Below are positions 42,994 to 52,699 of a stretch of DNA of 64,000 nucleotides, in pieces. Below the pieces are notes generated by a model. That model searched no databases. It was not told the DNA's origin and saw nothing but the letters and a program-made list of their open reading frames with translations. The DNA is taken from NCBI GenBank assembly GCA_017744935.1, contig JAGIAI010000006.1, positions 56,089 through 120,088 on the forward strand, written 5' to 3'. This DNA comes from Variovorax sp. GTDB taxonomy: Bacteria; Pseudomonadota; Gammaproteobacteria; Burkholderiales; Burkholderiaceae_C. A program made the translations under genes and the position numbers. Numbering within the stretch: position 1 is the first letter of the stretch; the number at the start of each line of letters is the position of its first letter.

Positions 42994-45456
42994 TCAGCGC
43001 GCTGAACCCCAGACGCTTTCCTGCGTCGTGTCCGGACCGGTCTGGTACGGAGGCGCGGCGGTGCCGGCGGCGTACGCGTAGTCCGCCGGATTCAGACGCT
43101 GCTGGTAGCTGGCCGGAATCACGTAGGCGTGATTGATCGGACGCACGGCGTCGAAGTGGGTGTCGGCGCTGCTCACGAACTCGGGCAGGTTGGCGATGTT
43201 CGCGAGGATGAATTGCTCCGTGTACTTCGCGCGGTTCAGGTAGCTCGCATCCTTGGCCGGATCAGCCAGCTGGAACATGTCCTGGAAGGTACGCACCAGC
43301 GAGAAGTGGCTGTAGGAGTCGCTGTCCACCACGCCCTTGTTCTGCTTGCCGAGGTCGTGCTGGTTGGTCATGACGCCGAAGATGGTCTGGCCGTGGCCGA
43401 AGTTGCCCTTCTGGTAGTTGGTGGGCGACGTCTTCGTGATCGTGCCGTCCGCAGCAATCGTCAGCGGTTGCGCGCCCGAGCCGGTGCTGGGGTTCCAGCC
43501 GCAGCATGCGGTGCTGGTGCCCTCGCCTTCGTCGAAGATCACGACGATCGCATTGCGTTGCTGCGGGTTCTTCCACAGCGCCGAGTTGCGGATCTTGCTG
43601 ACCACCTTTTGCAGGTAGATGTCGGCACGCGTCAGGCCCACGGCTGCGCCGTTGTTGTTGTTGGCGCAGCTCACGTCGCTGCCGACGCCGTGCATGTCGT
43701 CGCACTGGTCAGGCACGATGAAGTTGATGTTGCCCACGTCGCCCGTGTCCAGGTCCTTGCTGAACTGGTCGTAGATCCAGGTCGAGGCGTCGTAGTTCGC
43801 ATAGGCCGTCGACTTCTTCCAGTCGGCTTCCTGGTACTGCGTGCCGAAAATCGTGCGGTTGTCGGCGAAGAACTCCGGCAGGTTGCGCGCATCCTGCCAG
43901 GCGATCGACGGACCGTGCTTGACTTTGTAGAGGCCGTTGACCACTGCAAAGTTGGGCGAGCCCGCAAGGACGCCGCTGCTGAGCGAGGGATTGCCGTCGA
44001 TCGCTGCCTGCTGGAGCAGGTCGTCGGTGACATAGGAACCGCTGTAGGTGGTGGCGACGGCCGCATCGGCCACGCTATCGGCACGTGCGTCCTGGCCGGG
44101 GTTCATCGACTCGCTGTAGGTCCGCGCGGTGAGGCCGGCCTGGGACAGCAGGGTGAAGAGGTTGGCGCCCGGGATGTTGTGGACCGTGCCGCTCGTTGGG
44201 TTGAGGCTGCAAGCGGCGTTGGCGGTGGTGCTGTAGCCCGCCAGGAGGGTGCTGTTCTGGGCGCCGCCGGAGACATTGCCCGCGGTCGGCAGCACGAAGG
44301 TCGCCGGCAGGTGCTGGCCGTCCGATGCCACGCTGGCGGCGCGCGCCGCGTCGGTCACAGCATAGGGGGTTCCCGGCTGGGCACCGCAACCGAACCAGTT
44401 GTCGTCGGTGATGCCGTAGTCATCGCCACCGCCGAGGGCCGTGTAGTTGGGCTCGGACGGATTGCCTGTCGAGTAGTAGGTCGTGAGCTGGTTGAACTTG
44501 CTCAGCATCGCGTTCATGTAGGGCACGCGCGGGTTGCCCAGGATGGCGCCCGAAGACTTGTTCTCTTCGACGATGACGAAGATGTGGTCGTAAGCCGGCA
44601 CGCCTTCGACGTTGAACGCGGCCTGCTGGGCCTGGGCGAAGGTGATCTTCGCCTGCGTCTGGGTCGGCTGCACCTGGGTGGCGGGGCTCGCGCCGGTGTT
44701 GCTACCGACGAGGCGCGGGTCACCGCCGGTGACGGCCAGGTTGTCCGGATACATGTCGCCGCGATCGAACTTGGCGGTCGCGTAGGTGTAGCGGTTGGTC
44801 AGCTGGTTGTCTTCATAGAGCACCGCGTACTGGGCCGCGCCACTCAAGGTGTTGACGTCTGCCAGCGGGTCGGAGACCGAGGCGCTGCCGAGGTTGAATG
44901 CCGGGCCGCTCAGGCGCGTGGCGAGATTGGCCTTTTCGGTCGCGTAGTTGGTGCCGCGGGCTTCGACCAGGCGTTGCGCTTCGCTCGACATCGGGCTGAT
45001 GACGATGTTCGAGGCGCCTTGGTCCGTGATCTGCGCAGCCGAGGCCCGCAGGACGAGGTGTTGCGCCACGGCGGTACCCGTGGCGGTGTTGGTGGCCGAG
45101 GTGGGGATGTCGGCAACAAGCTGGCCGGTGCTGGTGACCTTCAGCGTGAACTTGCCGTTCGCGTCGGTGGTCGTCGAGACTTCGCCGCTGTCTAGCACGC
45201 CGTTGCCGTTGGTATCGAGGAAGACCTTGGCGTTCTGGTAGTAGCCGGCCTTCAGCGTCGGGTTGCCGGTGGTGCTGCCCGGGACATAGCCGCTGGCCGC
45301 CACCACACCGCTAAGGGTCGTGGTGCTCGAACCGCCGGCAGGGGTCGAGGTGATGGGAAAGCTGCTGTTGCTGCTGCCGCCACCGCAGGCGGCGAGCGCG
45401 CACGCTGCGACGGCCGTCAGGGACGTAAGCAATGCTCGTTTGTGGGAATTGATCAT
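42994..45456 (-). CDS. large phosphoesterase-family lipoprotein
   Basis: The 820-residue protein has a lipoprotein signal (lipobox LAAC, Cys24) and a Gly/Ser/Thr linker. A Ca-binding-like loop DTNGNGVLDSGE follows at residues 81-92 in a beta-sandwich region (about 45-170), and the phosphoesterase domain of PF04185 type runs from about 305 to 760. The domain begins YDHIFVIVEENKSSGAILGN, with CDDMHGVG and VVIFDEGEGTSTACCGW later; it is related to acid phosphatases and phospholipase C. ATG 45456 is chosen as the start of the signal peptide. It is probably an envelope enzyme for phosphate release from organic esters. Confidence 0.9.
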   Translation of the reverse strand: MINSHKRALLTSLTAVAACALAACGGGSSNSSFPITSTPAGGSSTTTLSGVVAASGYVPGSTTGNPTLKAGYYQNAKVFLDTNGNGVLDSGEVSTTTDANGKFTLKVTSTGQLVADIPTSATNTATGTAVAQHLVLRASAAQITDQGASNIVISPMSSEAQRLVEARGTNYATEKANLATRLSGPAFNLGSASVSDPLADVNTLSGAAQYAVLYEDNQLTNRYTYATAKFDRGDMYPDNLAVTGGDPRLVGSNTGASPATQVQPTQTQAKITFAQAQQAAFNVEGVPAYDHIFVIVEENKSSGAILGNPRVPYMNAMLSKFNQLTTYYSTGNPSEPNYTALGGGDDYGITDDNWFGCGAQPGTPYAVTDAARAASVASDGQHLPATFVLPTAGNVSGGAQNSTLLAGYSTTANAACSLNPTSGTVHNIPGANLFTLLSQAGLTARTYSESMNPGQDARADSVADAAVATTYSGSYVTDDLLQQAAIDGNPSLSSGVLAGSPNFAVVNGLYKVKHGPSIAWQDARNLPEFFADNRTIFGTQYQEADWKKSTAYANYDASTWIYDQFSKDLDTGDVGNINFIVPDQCDDMHGVGSDVSCANNNNGAAVGLTRADIYLQKVVSKIRNSALWKNPQQRNAIVVIFDEGEGTSTACCGWNPSTGSGAQPLTIAADGTITKTSPTNYQKGNFGHGQTIFGVMTNQHDLGKQNKGVVDSDSYSHFSLVRTFQDMFQLADPAKDASYLNRAKYTEQFILANIANLPEFVSSADTHFDAVRPINHAYVIPASYQQRLNPADYAYAAGTAAPPYQTGPDTTQESVWGSAR

Positions 45457-45643
45457 TGGGTATGAGGCGATGGTTGGCGAAATGGCCAGCGCGAGATCGG
45501 ACGAATCCGGTTCTTCCGGTGCAGGTGCAGAGGGGCGCCAGACCGAAGAAAAATGTAGAAACATCCAGTGACACGCACGTGTCATTTAACTGACCCACAC
45601 CTGACCTCACGGCCTTATTTCCCACGCGCCTCAGCGAAGCAGT

Positions 45644-47383
45644 TCAACCGAATGTGAATGCGAAGGCCCGCGCACCGCGATCGAGAAAACGGATCTCCAC
45701 CACGCGATCGCCGATCGACCCCTGCTGACGAACCAGTTGGTAGAGGCGCGTCGCATCGACGACGCCGTGGCCTTCCGCGTCGACGTCTTCACCGTGATCC
45801 GCGCCGGGCGCACGCCCATCGAGCGTGAGCTGGAACGGGATCGGACCACGTCCCGCCGCGAGCCCCAGCACCAGGTGCGCATCGCGCGCATGGAAGCGAA
45901 TTGCGACGGCGCCGCCGGATTCGTCGAGCTGCGCAAACTCGGGGCCGACGGTCCAAGCGCCCTTCAGGCCCCAGTCGTTGAGCCCGAGGCGACCCACGGT
46001 GTAGGCCCTGCTGCGGTCTCTGGCGACGCCTGAGGGCGAAGCGAAGCCACTGGCCTCGCGGTAACCGAGGTAGGTCTCGGGCGAACGCACGTTGTGCAGA
46101 TCGGCCGGCAAGCCCGGGCCGTGCGTGTCAAGCGCGACGGAGGGCTTGGCCGTGCCTTCGACTCCCGATTCGCGCAGAAGGGCCTGGATCACCTGCTCCG
46201 AGCGCGCCTCGTCGCCCTCGCCGAACTGGTGGTGCCGCACGCGGCCCTGTGCATCAATGAAATAGAGCGCCGGCCAGTACTGGTTCTGGAACGCACGCCA
46301 GACCGCGAAGTCGTTGTCCTGCGCCACCGGATAGGTGACGCCCAGCCGCTTGAGCGCCTTCTGCACGTTGCCCGCTTCCTTCTCGAACGCGAACTCGGGC
46401 GTGTGCACGCCGATCACCACCAGCCCCTGGTCGGCGTACTTCTGCGCCCACGCGCGCACATGCGGCAACGTGCGCAGGCAGTTGATGCACGAGTAGGTCC
46501 AGAAGTTGACCAGCACCACCTTTCCGCGCAACTGCTGAAGATTCAGCGGCTCGCCGTTGAGCCAGTTCCCCGCGCCCGACAGATCGGGCCGGATCGGTTC
46601 GACCGGCAGGCCCGACGGCGTTCCGCGCGGGGCATCGGGCAAGGTTTCCGCAGCCGCGGCGCGCATGGGAAGCGCCTGCAGAAGGCGCTGCTCCAGGCCA
46701 TTGCTCCAGTCCAGCGACAGGCGCGCCAGCGCACCGGTGTCCACGCCGGAAGCGACTGCCGCCACACCCGCCAGCATGGCCGCGCCCAGCACCCGGCGCG
46801 GCCAGACGCTGGTACGCAGTCGTGCGTTCAGGCCGGCGAACCGTTCTTCGCCCACACGCAGGGCCACGGCGAGCGCAAGCGCCGCACCCGTCGCATAGGC
46901 AAGCAGCAGCAAGGAGGTCTGCACGCCGGGGCCGGCCAGCGCGGCGCCGGTGAGGATCAGGCCGAGGATCGGCCCCGCGCACGGCGACCACACGAAGCCC
47001 GTTGCCACGCCGAGCAGCACCGAGCCGAGCCAGCCCGTGTCACCGCCCACGCGATTCGACAACCGGTCGCCCAGTTGCACCAAGGGGCGTGTCATCCAGT
47101 CCGCCAGCCGCGGCGAGAGCAGCGCCAGCGCACTGATCGCCAGCACGACGAGCGCCGCCGCGCGGCCGAACTGGTTGAGCCTCACCGCCCAGCCGCCCGC
47201 CACCGCGCCCAGCGATGCGACCACCGCGAAGGTCAGCGCCATGCCGACCAGCAACGGCAGCGTGCCCTGCCGGAAAGGCCGGCCCGTGCGGGCGAGGACG
47301 AAAGGCAGCACCGGCAGGATGCAAGGGCTCAGCAAGGTCAGCGCACCACCGGAAAAAGCGGCGAGGTACAGGGAGGCATTCAT
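45644..47383 (-). CDS. dipZ: DipZ: CcdA/DsbD-like transmembrane domain fused to thioredoxin and C-terminal domain
   Basis: The 579-residue protein has a CcdA-like six-to-eight-span domain with the paired cysteines Cys21 (SPCILP) and Cys135 (SPCAGP). A periplasmic thioredoxin-like domain (about 270-400) has active site SCINC (Cys299, Cys302), and a beta-rich C-terminal domain (about 420-579) follows. This is the DipZ plan. It carries electrons from cytosolic thioredoxin across the membrane to reduce periplasmic disulphides. It follows the epoxide-hydrolase-like gene by 34 bases and may supply reducing power to exported Cys-containing proteins nearby. Confidence 0.93.
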   Translation of the reverse strand: MNASLYLAAFSGGALTLLSPCILPVLPFVLARTGRPFRQGTLPLLVGMALTFAVVASLGAVAGGWAVRLNQFGRAAALVVLAISALALLSPRLADWMTRPLVQLGDRLSNRVGGDTGWLGSVLLGVATGFVWSPCAGPILGLILTGAALAGPGVQTSLLLLAYATGAALALAVALRVGEERFAGLNARLRTSVWPRRVLGAAMLAGVAAVASGVDTGALARLSLDWSNGLEQRLLQALPMRAAAAETLPDAPRGTPSGLPVEPIRPDLSGAGNWLNGEPLNLQQLRGKVVLVNFWTYSCINCLRTLPHVRAWAQKYADQGLVVIGVHTPEFAFEKEAGNVQKALKRLGVTYPVAQDNDFAVWRAFQNQYWPALYFIDAQGRVRHHQFGEGDEARSEQVIQALLRESGVEGTAKPSVALDTHGPGLPADLHNVRSPETYLGYREASGFASPSGVARDRSRAYTVGRLGLNDWGLKGAWTVGPEFAQLDESGGAVAIRFHARDAHLVLGLAAGRGPIPFQLTLDGRAPGADHGEDVDAEGHGVVDATRLYQLVRQQGSIGDRVVEIRFLDRGARAFAFTFG

Positions 47384-47417
47384 GACGTTCTCCTCGGACA
47401 GTCCAGCGTGCCGTGAA

Positions 47418-48452
47418 TCAGAGCCGCGTCACGTCGAGCACCGCACGCGCGAAATCGGACGGCGCCTCCTGCGGCAGGTTGTGGCCGATGCCGCCACTCA
47501 GTTGCCGATGCTCGTAGGGCCCCGAGAACTTCGCCGCGTAGGCCGCCGGATCAGGGTGCGGCGCGCCATTGGCCTCGCCTTCGAGCGTGATCGTCGGCAG
47601 CGCGATCTTCGGCGCTTCGGCCAGCCGGGCTTCGAGCGCATCGAAGCGCGACTCGCCCTGCACCAGCCCGATGCGCCAACGATAGTTGTGGATGACGACC
47701 GCGACATGATCAGGGTTGTCGAACGCCGCCGCTGACCGCGCGAAGGTCGCATCGTCGAACTGCCATTGCGGCGAAGCCTGCCGCCAGATGAAGCGCGCGA
47801 AGGCGGCACGGTCCTTCTCGTAGCCTTCGCGGCCGCGATCGGTCGCGAAGTACGACTGATACCACCACGCGAACTCGGCCGCCGGCGACTGCGGCATCGC
47901 GTTGACCTTGGGGTTGCCAATCAGGTAGCCGCTGACCGACACCAGCGCGTTGAAGCGCTCGGGCCACAGCGCCGCAAGGATGCAGGCCGTGCGCGCACCC
48001 CAGTCGCAGCCGGCGATGGTCGCGCGCTGGATCTTCAGGGCGTCCATGAGCGCGATGATGTCCTGCGCGACCGCAGCCTGCTGCCCGTTGCGCGGTGTGC
48101 TCGCAGCGAGGAAGCGGGTCGAACCGTAGCCGCGCAGATACGGAACGATGACGCGATGCCCGGCGGCAGCAAGGATCGGCGCGACGTCGACGTAAGTGTG
48201 GATGTCGTACGGCCACCCGTGCAGCAGGATCACCGGCTCGCCGTTGGCCGGGCCAGCTTCGGCATAGCCGACGTTCAGGTCGCCGGCATCGATCTGGCGC
48301 AGCGTCTGAAAGCGCGTGAGGCCATTGGAGCGCGGCGGCTCCGCAGCCCGGGCGGCGGATGCGAGCAGCCCGCTGAAAGGCACGGCCGCCAGCGTGGCGG
48401 CGGCACCGGCGAGAAAGCTGCGGCGGGCGGTAGGAGCGTTGGTTGTGTTCAT
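47418..48452 (-). CDS. Tat-exported alpha/beta-hydrolase, epoxide-hydrolase-like
   Basis: The 344-residue protein begins with a twin-arginine signal (ARRSFLAGAAAT, ending ARAAE). The mature part is an alpha/beta hydrolase with the oxyanion HGWPYD and an Asp nucleophile in GCDWGAR, the pattern of epoxide hydrolases and haloalkane dehalogenases. The catalytic His is in GIGHNLPQEAP. Periplasmic epoxide-hydrolase-like enzymes are uncommon. It lies downstream of a two-component system and upstream of DipZ on the same strand. The 126-base gap to the response-regulator gene may hold its own promoter. Substrate unknown. Confidence 0.9.
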   Translation of the reverse strand: MNTTNAPTARRSFLAGAAATLAAVPFSGLLASAARAAEPPRSNGLTRFQTLRQIDAGDLNVGYAEAGPANGEPVILLHGWPYDIHTYVDVAPILAAAGHRVIVPYLRGYGSTRFLAASTPRNGQQAAVAQDIIALMDALKIQRATIAGCDWGARTACILAALWPERFNALVSVSGYLIGNPKVNAMPQSPAAEFAWWYQSYFATDRGREGYEKDRAAFARFIWRQASPQWQFDDATFARSAAAFDNPDHVAVVIHNYRWRIGLVQGESRFDALEARLAEAPKIALPTITLEGEANGAPHPDPAAYAAKFSGPYEHRQLSGGIGHNLPQEAPSDFARAVLDVTRL

Positions 48453-48578
48453 GGCGTCTTTCCTCGTTGATTGGGGTGACGCCAGTAGACCGCCCGCATG
48501 TACGCGGCATGTGTCGAATGGGGGCCAGAGTGAATGACTGTGTACAGGGCGGATAGCCAGATACACAGCGGTACAAAC

Positions 48579-49334
48579 CTAGTCCGGGTCGTCCGTCCCC
48601 TCGACCGACGCCGAGAACACATACCCCTCACTCCGCACCGTCTTGATGTACCGCGGCTCCCGCGCGTCCTCCCGCAGCGCCTTGCGCAGGCGGCTCACCA
48701 TCAGGTCGATCGAGCGCTCGAACAGCTCGGCGTCGCGCCCTTGCGTGATGTTGAGGATCTGGTCGCGGTTGAGCACCTTTTGCGGATGGTCGAGGAACAT
48801 GCGCAGCAGGCGGTATTCCGCACCGCTCAGCGACACCACGACACCGTCGGCGTCGAGCAGATGGCGATCGACCGTATCGAGCCGCCAATCGCCGAAGACC
48901 AACCAGCGAGCCTCCGCGCTGCTGCGCATGTTGGGCGGCAGCATTCGCGTGCGGCGCAGCACCGACCGGATGCGAGCCAGCAGCTCACGCGCGGCGAAGG
49001 GCTTGGCGAGGTAGTCGTCCGCGCCCATTTCCAGGCCCAGGATGCGATCCGCCTCGTCGCCGCGTGCGGTCAGCATCAGGATCGGGATCGTCTTGTGCTT
49101 GCCGGCGCGCAGGTCGCGGCAGAGCGCGAGACCGTCCTCGCCCGGCAGCATCAGGTCGAGGATGATGAGATCGAACGGACCGGACTGCTCCAGGGACTGC
49201 CGCATGTGGCGGCCGGTGGGCACGGCCTCCACGCGCATGCCGTTCTTGACGAGGTAGGCAGTGATCAGCTCGCGGATCTCGCGGTCGTCGTCCACCACCA
49301 GGATGTGGTCGGCGACGGGAGCGGTGACGGACAT
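48579..49334 (-). CDS. OmpR-family response regulator
   Basis: The 251-residue regulator has a receiver domain (about residues 10-125, VVDDDREIRE, phospho-acceptor Asp in ILDLMLPGEDG, and the Lys in YLAKPF) and an OmpR-type winged helix (about 150-240, LSGAEYRLLRMFLDHPQKVLNRDQIL, ARDAREPRYIKTVRSEGYVF-like end). The sensor kinase gene is 16 bases upstream. The genes downstream (epoxide-hydrolase-like, dipZ) are candidate targets. Confidence 0.94.
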   Translation of the reverse strand: MSVTAPVADHILVVDDDREIRELITAYLVKNGMRVEAVPTGRHMRQSLEQSGPFDLIILDLMLPGEDGLALCRDLRAGKHKTIPILMLTARGDEADRILGLEMGADDYLAKPFAARELLARIRSVLRRTRMLPPNMRSSAEARWLVFGDWRLDTVDRHLLDADGVVVSLSGAEYRLLRMFLDHPQKVLNRDQILNITQGRDAELFERSIDLMVSRLRKALREDAREPRYIKTVRSEGYVFSASVEGTDDPD

Positions 49335-49350
49335 CAGGAATCTCCAGAAC

Positions 49351-50661
49351 TCAGGTTGAGACGGGCAGGCGCAGCAGCGCTTCCAGCCCGCCCTCGGCGC
49401 GGTTGCTCAGCACGAGCTGGCCGCCCGTGGACAGCGTGAGCTGGTGCGCGATGGCAAGGCCGAGGCCCGTGCCACCGGTCTCCCGGCTGCGCGAGCCTTC
49501 GACACGATAGAACGGTTGCAGCACGGCTTCGAGCTGGTCGGGCGGGATGCCCGGGCCGTCGTCCAGCACCGCGATATGCAGCTGCGCGCCGCCGGCCGTC
49601 TCGACACGGGCGAGGCGCACCTCCACCTTCGTACCGAACTTGAGGGCGTTGTCCACGAGGTTGCCGACGACGCGCCGCAAGGCATTGGGTCGCGACGCGA
49701 TCGGCTCGCCGGCATCGCCGGTCAATGTCACTGGCTGGCCGGTGTCGGTGTAGTCGTTGACGATGCTCTGGATCAGCGCGCCGACATCCACGCGGCGCTC
49801 GGCCTCGGTGCTGCCCTGCAACGTCCGCGCGTAGCTCACGCCTTCCTGCACCAGGCTGCGCATGGAATCCAGGTCCTGCCGGAACTTGTCGCGCCCGGGC
49901 AGGTCGTCGTCCATCAGGTCGACGCGAAGCCGCATGCGCGTGATCGGTGTTTGCAGGTCGTGCGACACGGCCGCGAGGATCTGGATCCGTTCCTGCACAT
50001 AGCCCGCGATGCGCCGCTGCATGGCGTTGAAGGCTCGCGCCGTGTGCGCCACTTCGACCGGTCCGTTTTCATCGACCACCGTCGGGCGCAGGTCGGGGCC
50101 CAACGCATCGGCGGCGTCGCCCAGCCGCTTCAAGGGCCGCGTCACCAATCGCGATGCCTGCCATGCGCAAATCCCCAGCACCACCAGTTGCGCCAGGAGC
50201 AGCCAGATCACCCACTCCGACACTGGCATCGGAACACGTCGCGCGAGCAGATAGACGCTGCTGCCATCACTCAAGCGCACCTGCATCCACACGGCTTCGC
50301 GCATCGACGGCACCTGCCCCACGGCGAGCACGGGATACGGCTTGAGCGCGGCCGTGATCACGTCGACGAACTGCTGCAGCGGCCCGGACGCGGGCGGGGG
50401 CGTGCCGACATCACCCGTCAACGCGAAACGAAAGTTGGGTCGTTCGAGGCGGTCCAGCCATTCAGCCCGTTCGGAGGCAGGCACCCGGTCCAGCACGGCG
50501 ATCGAGCTGGCGATGTCGCGCTCGACGCCGCTGATCATCAGCGTCTGCATCGCCTGTCCGCGCTCGTAGCGGATCGCCATGAAGGTCAACCCCTGCGCGA
50601 TGACCATGCCGACGACGACCATCAGCGTGATTCGCGCGAGAAGCGTACGGGGAAGCGGCAT
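49351..50661 (-). CDS. sensor histidine kinase
   Basis: The 436-residue kinase has two membrane spans (about residues 10-28 and 150-172) around a periplasmic sensor of about 120 residues, a HAMP domain (about 175-225), the H-box SHDLQTPITRMRL, and the ATPase with NALRRVVGNLVDNALKFG, DDGPGIPP and GGTGLGLAIA. It belongs to the EnvZ/RstB-like class that pairs with OmpR-type regulators. The start at 50661 is the first ATG before the signal-anchor span. Confidence 0.94.
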   Translation of the reverse strand: MPLPRTLLARITLMVVVGMVIAQGLTFMAIRYERGQAMQTLMISGVERDIASSIAVLDRVPASERAEWLDRLERPNFRFALTGDVGTPPPASGPLQQFVDVITAALKPYPVLAVGQVPSMREAVWMQVRLSDGSSVYLLARRVPMPVSEWVIWLLLAQLVVLGICAWQASRLVTRPLKRLGDAADALGPDLRPTVVDENGPVEVAHTARAFNAMQRRIAGYVQERIQILAAVSHDLQTPITRMRLRVDLMDDDLPGRDKFRQDLDSMRSLVQEGVSYARTLQGSTEAERRVDVGALIQSIVNDYTDTGQPVTLTGDAGEPIASRPNALRRVVGNLVDNALKFGTKVEVRLARVETAGGAQLHIAVLDDGPGIPPDQLEAVLQPFYRVEGSRSRETGGTGLGLAIAHQLTLSTGGQLVLSNRAEGGLEALLRLPVST

Positions 50662-50801
50662 CGAGGGTTCTCTCCAGGGGTGCGATGGTCCGGGCAAAAC
50701 ACCGCACGATTGTGAGAGGTCGGCCGCCACGTGATCGGTCGAAATAATAGCCGTGGCCGGGCATGCGCAACATCGTCATCGAGCGCATGCCTGTCGAAGG
50801 T

Positions 50802-52139
50802 TCAGGACGCCGCGGCAGAGGCAACCGGGGGCGCATCGGAAGCAAGCCCGTCCGTTCTCGGCTTTGCATCCGGTCCCGGGCCTTCGCCCATGTAGGGCCG
50901 ATCAGGACGGATGAGGCATGCGGCGATCGGACCGAGAACAAGGACCGACATCGACATCGCGAATACGAGGTGCCAGGACCCCGTGTGGTCGATCACCCAA
51001 CCCACGATGGGCGCGGATACCGTCGCGGCAATGGCGAGCCCGGTGTTCATGATGCCGCTGGAGGTCGCTGCATGTCGCGGCGCGAGATCCATGGCCACAG
51101 CCCAGAGGGGTGCAGTCACCAGCTCCGACAGGAAGAAGGCGCAGCCAAGACAGATCGCCGCCATGTTCAGCGTGGGGTTCGACAGCATCGGGACAAGAAA
51201 CAGCACGGGGCTCAGGAAGCCGAACACGATGACCGACCGGCGCGCCCGACGGACATCCTTGGTGCGCCGCAGAACCATATCGCTCAGCACGCCGCCCAGT
51301 GTGGTGCCGATCACGCCCCCCAGGAAGATCGCGGAGCTGAAGATCGCCGAGCGCTTGATGTCCAGGTGATAGTTTTGCGCGAAGTAAGACGGCATCCAGT
51401 TGAGGAAAAACCAGAGCGCCCACCCATGGCAGAAACTCACCAGGGTCGCGGGCCAGAGCGTTCGCAGCAGCGGCCCCCATCGCATGCGCGGTCGCGCACC
51501 CTGCGCAGCCGTCGACAGACGTGCGAGTTCGTCGGATGTGACTCTGGAGTGCTTTCGTGGGTCATCACGGTAATACCAGACCCACAGAACCACCCATGCC
51601 AGGCTCAGCACGCCGAGGACGACGAACATCATCCGCCACGATGTCGCGACGATCAGGGCGGCCACCACCATCGGCGCGGACGCGTTCCCGAGCCGCGCGA
51701 AGGAGTGGGTGATGCCTTGGGCAAAGCCGCGTCGATCTGGCGGCATCCACACGGCGAGTGCTTTCGCGGACGTCGGGACGATCGCGCTCTCGCCGAGACC
51801 CACGATGAAGCGGGCCATGATCAGACCGAACAGTCCGCCGGCGATGCCCGTCAGCAAGGTTCCGGTCGCCCACAGAACGCCGCAGATCGCCAGCATCCTG
51901 TGGGCGCCAATCCGGTCGCCAATCCAGCTGCCGGGGATCATCGCAACGGCGTAGACGACCGCGAAGGCGGAGAAGACAAGGCCCATCTGCGAGTTGCTCA
52001 AGCCCATCTCCGCTCGGATGGCCAGCGCGGCGGTAGCGATGTTCGTTCGGTCGATGTACATGACGAATGACATCGCGCAAAGAATCGCCAGCACGACCGC
52101 GGACGCTGCAATCCGCTTGCGTGGCGCACGTATCAGCAT
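50802..52139 (-). CDS. MFS transporter, anion:cation symporter family
   Basis: The 445-residue protein has 12 spans and matches the ACS family (hexuronate/phthalate/tartrate-type carriers), with MYIDRTNIATAALAIRAEMGLS near the N-terminus, GESAIVPTSAKALAVWMPPDRRGFAQGITHSFARLGNA and DLAPRHAATSSGIMNTG. It most likely imports an organic anion with protons. It follows the VOC-protein gene by 56 bases; both are preceded by the 26-base palindrome, so the GntR regulator probably controls the pair. Confidence 0.93.
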   Translation of the reverse strand: MLIRAPRKRIAASAVVLAILCAMSFVMYIDRTNIATAALAIRAEMGLSNSQMGLVFSAFAVVYAVAMIPGSWIGDRIGAHRMLAICGVLWATGTLLTGIAGGLFGLIMARFIVGLGESAIVPTSAKALAVWMPPDRRGFAQGITHSFARLGNASAPMVVAALIVATSWRMMFVVLGVLSLAWVVLWVWYYRDDPRKHSRVTSDELARLSTAAQGARPRMRWGPLLRTLWPATLVSFCHGWALWFFLNWMPSYFAQNYHLDIKRSAIFSSAIFLGGVIGTTLGGVLSDMVLRRTKDVRRARRSVIVFGFLSPVLFLVPMLSNPTLNMAAICLGCAFFLSELVTAPLWAVAMDLAPRHAATSSGIMNTGLAIAATVSAPIVGWVIDHTGSWHLVFAMSMSVLVLGPIAACLIRPDRPYMGEGPGPDAKPRTDGLASDAPPVASAAAS

Positions 52140-52195
52140 TTCATCTCCTTTGTTGGCGTGGGAAAGTGAGATCGCTCGATCCGGGCCCGGCTTCC

Positions 52196-52627
52196 TCAGG
52201 CAAGCACCTCGCCGTGCACGCCTGCCGACAGCGTCTTCTTCTCCCAGCGCTCCATGGGGACGACTTCGCCGACAGGGCCGTTCGGCGAGCGGAACTTGAC
52301 GGGCAGGTGACCGGGCGCGGTGAGGATCTCGCCGCCATTGGCCTTGATCGAGGCGATGAATTCGTCGAGGTTCTCGACCTCCATGCCGATGTGATGGATG
52401 CAGGGGGCCGGGCCCGCGAAATCGGCTTCATCCGAATCCGGGCTCTCGTAGTGGATGAGCGTCAGATCCATGTAGCCATCGGTGAGGTGATGCGAGATGT
52501 GGTCGCCGTTCTTGCCTTTGCGGCGCACCGTGTTCACGTGCTTGTAGCCGAAGACCGTCTCGTAGAAGACGCGCGTCTTCTCGACGTCGTCGACCTTGAG
52601 GGCGATGTGCTTGATGAAGTTGGGCAT
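52196..52627 (-). CDS. VOC-superfamily (glyoxalase-like) protein
   Basis: The 143-residue protein has two beta-alpha-beta-beta-beta VOC modules. Probable metal ligands are His in FIKHIALKV, a residue in the LIHYES strand, His in CIHHIGMEV, and Glu in PVGEVVP. Reactions in this superfamily include glyoxalase I, epimerase and extradiol dioxygenase, and the sequence alone does not decide. It is the first gene of a two-gene unit with the ACS transporter. Its promoter carries a perfect palindrome and faces the gntR gene. Confidence 0.9.
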   Translation of the reverse strand: MPNFIKHIALKVDDVEKTRVFYETVFGYKHVNTVRRKGKNGDHISHHLTDGYMDLTLIHYESPDSDEADFAGPAPCIHHIGMEVENLDEFIASIKANGGEILTAPGHLPVKFRSPNGPVGEVVPMERWEKKTLSAGVHGEVLA

Positions 52628-52699
52628 GAGGTTCTCCTGAAAATACGCGCCACCGCGGCGCGATTGCAGGGAAGTCTAGGAGCGGCAACTTCCCCCGTC

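Noticed and set aside
43129..45195. 688-codon plus-strand frame
   Set aside because: Antisense to the phosphoesterase lipoprotein, Val/Gly/Arg-rich shadow.
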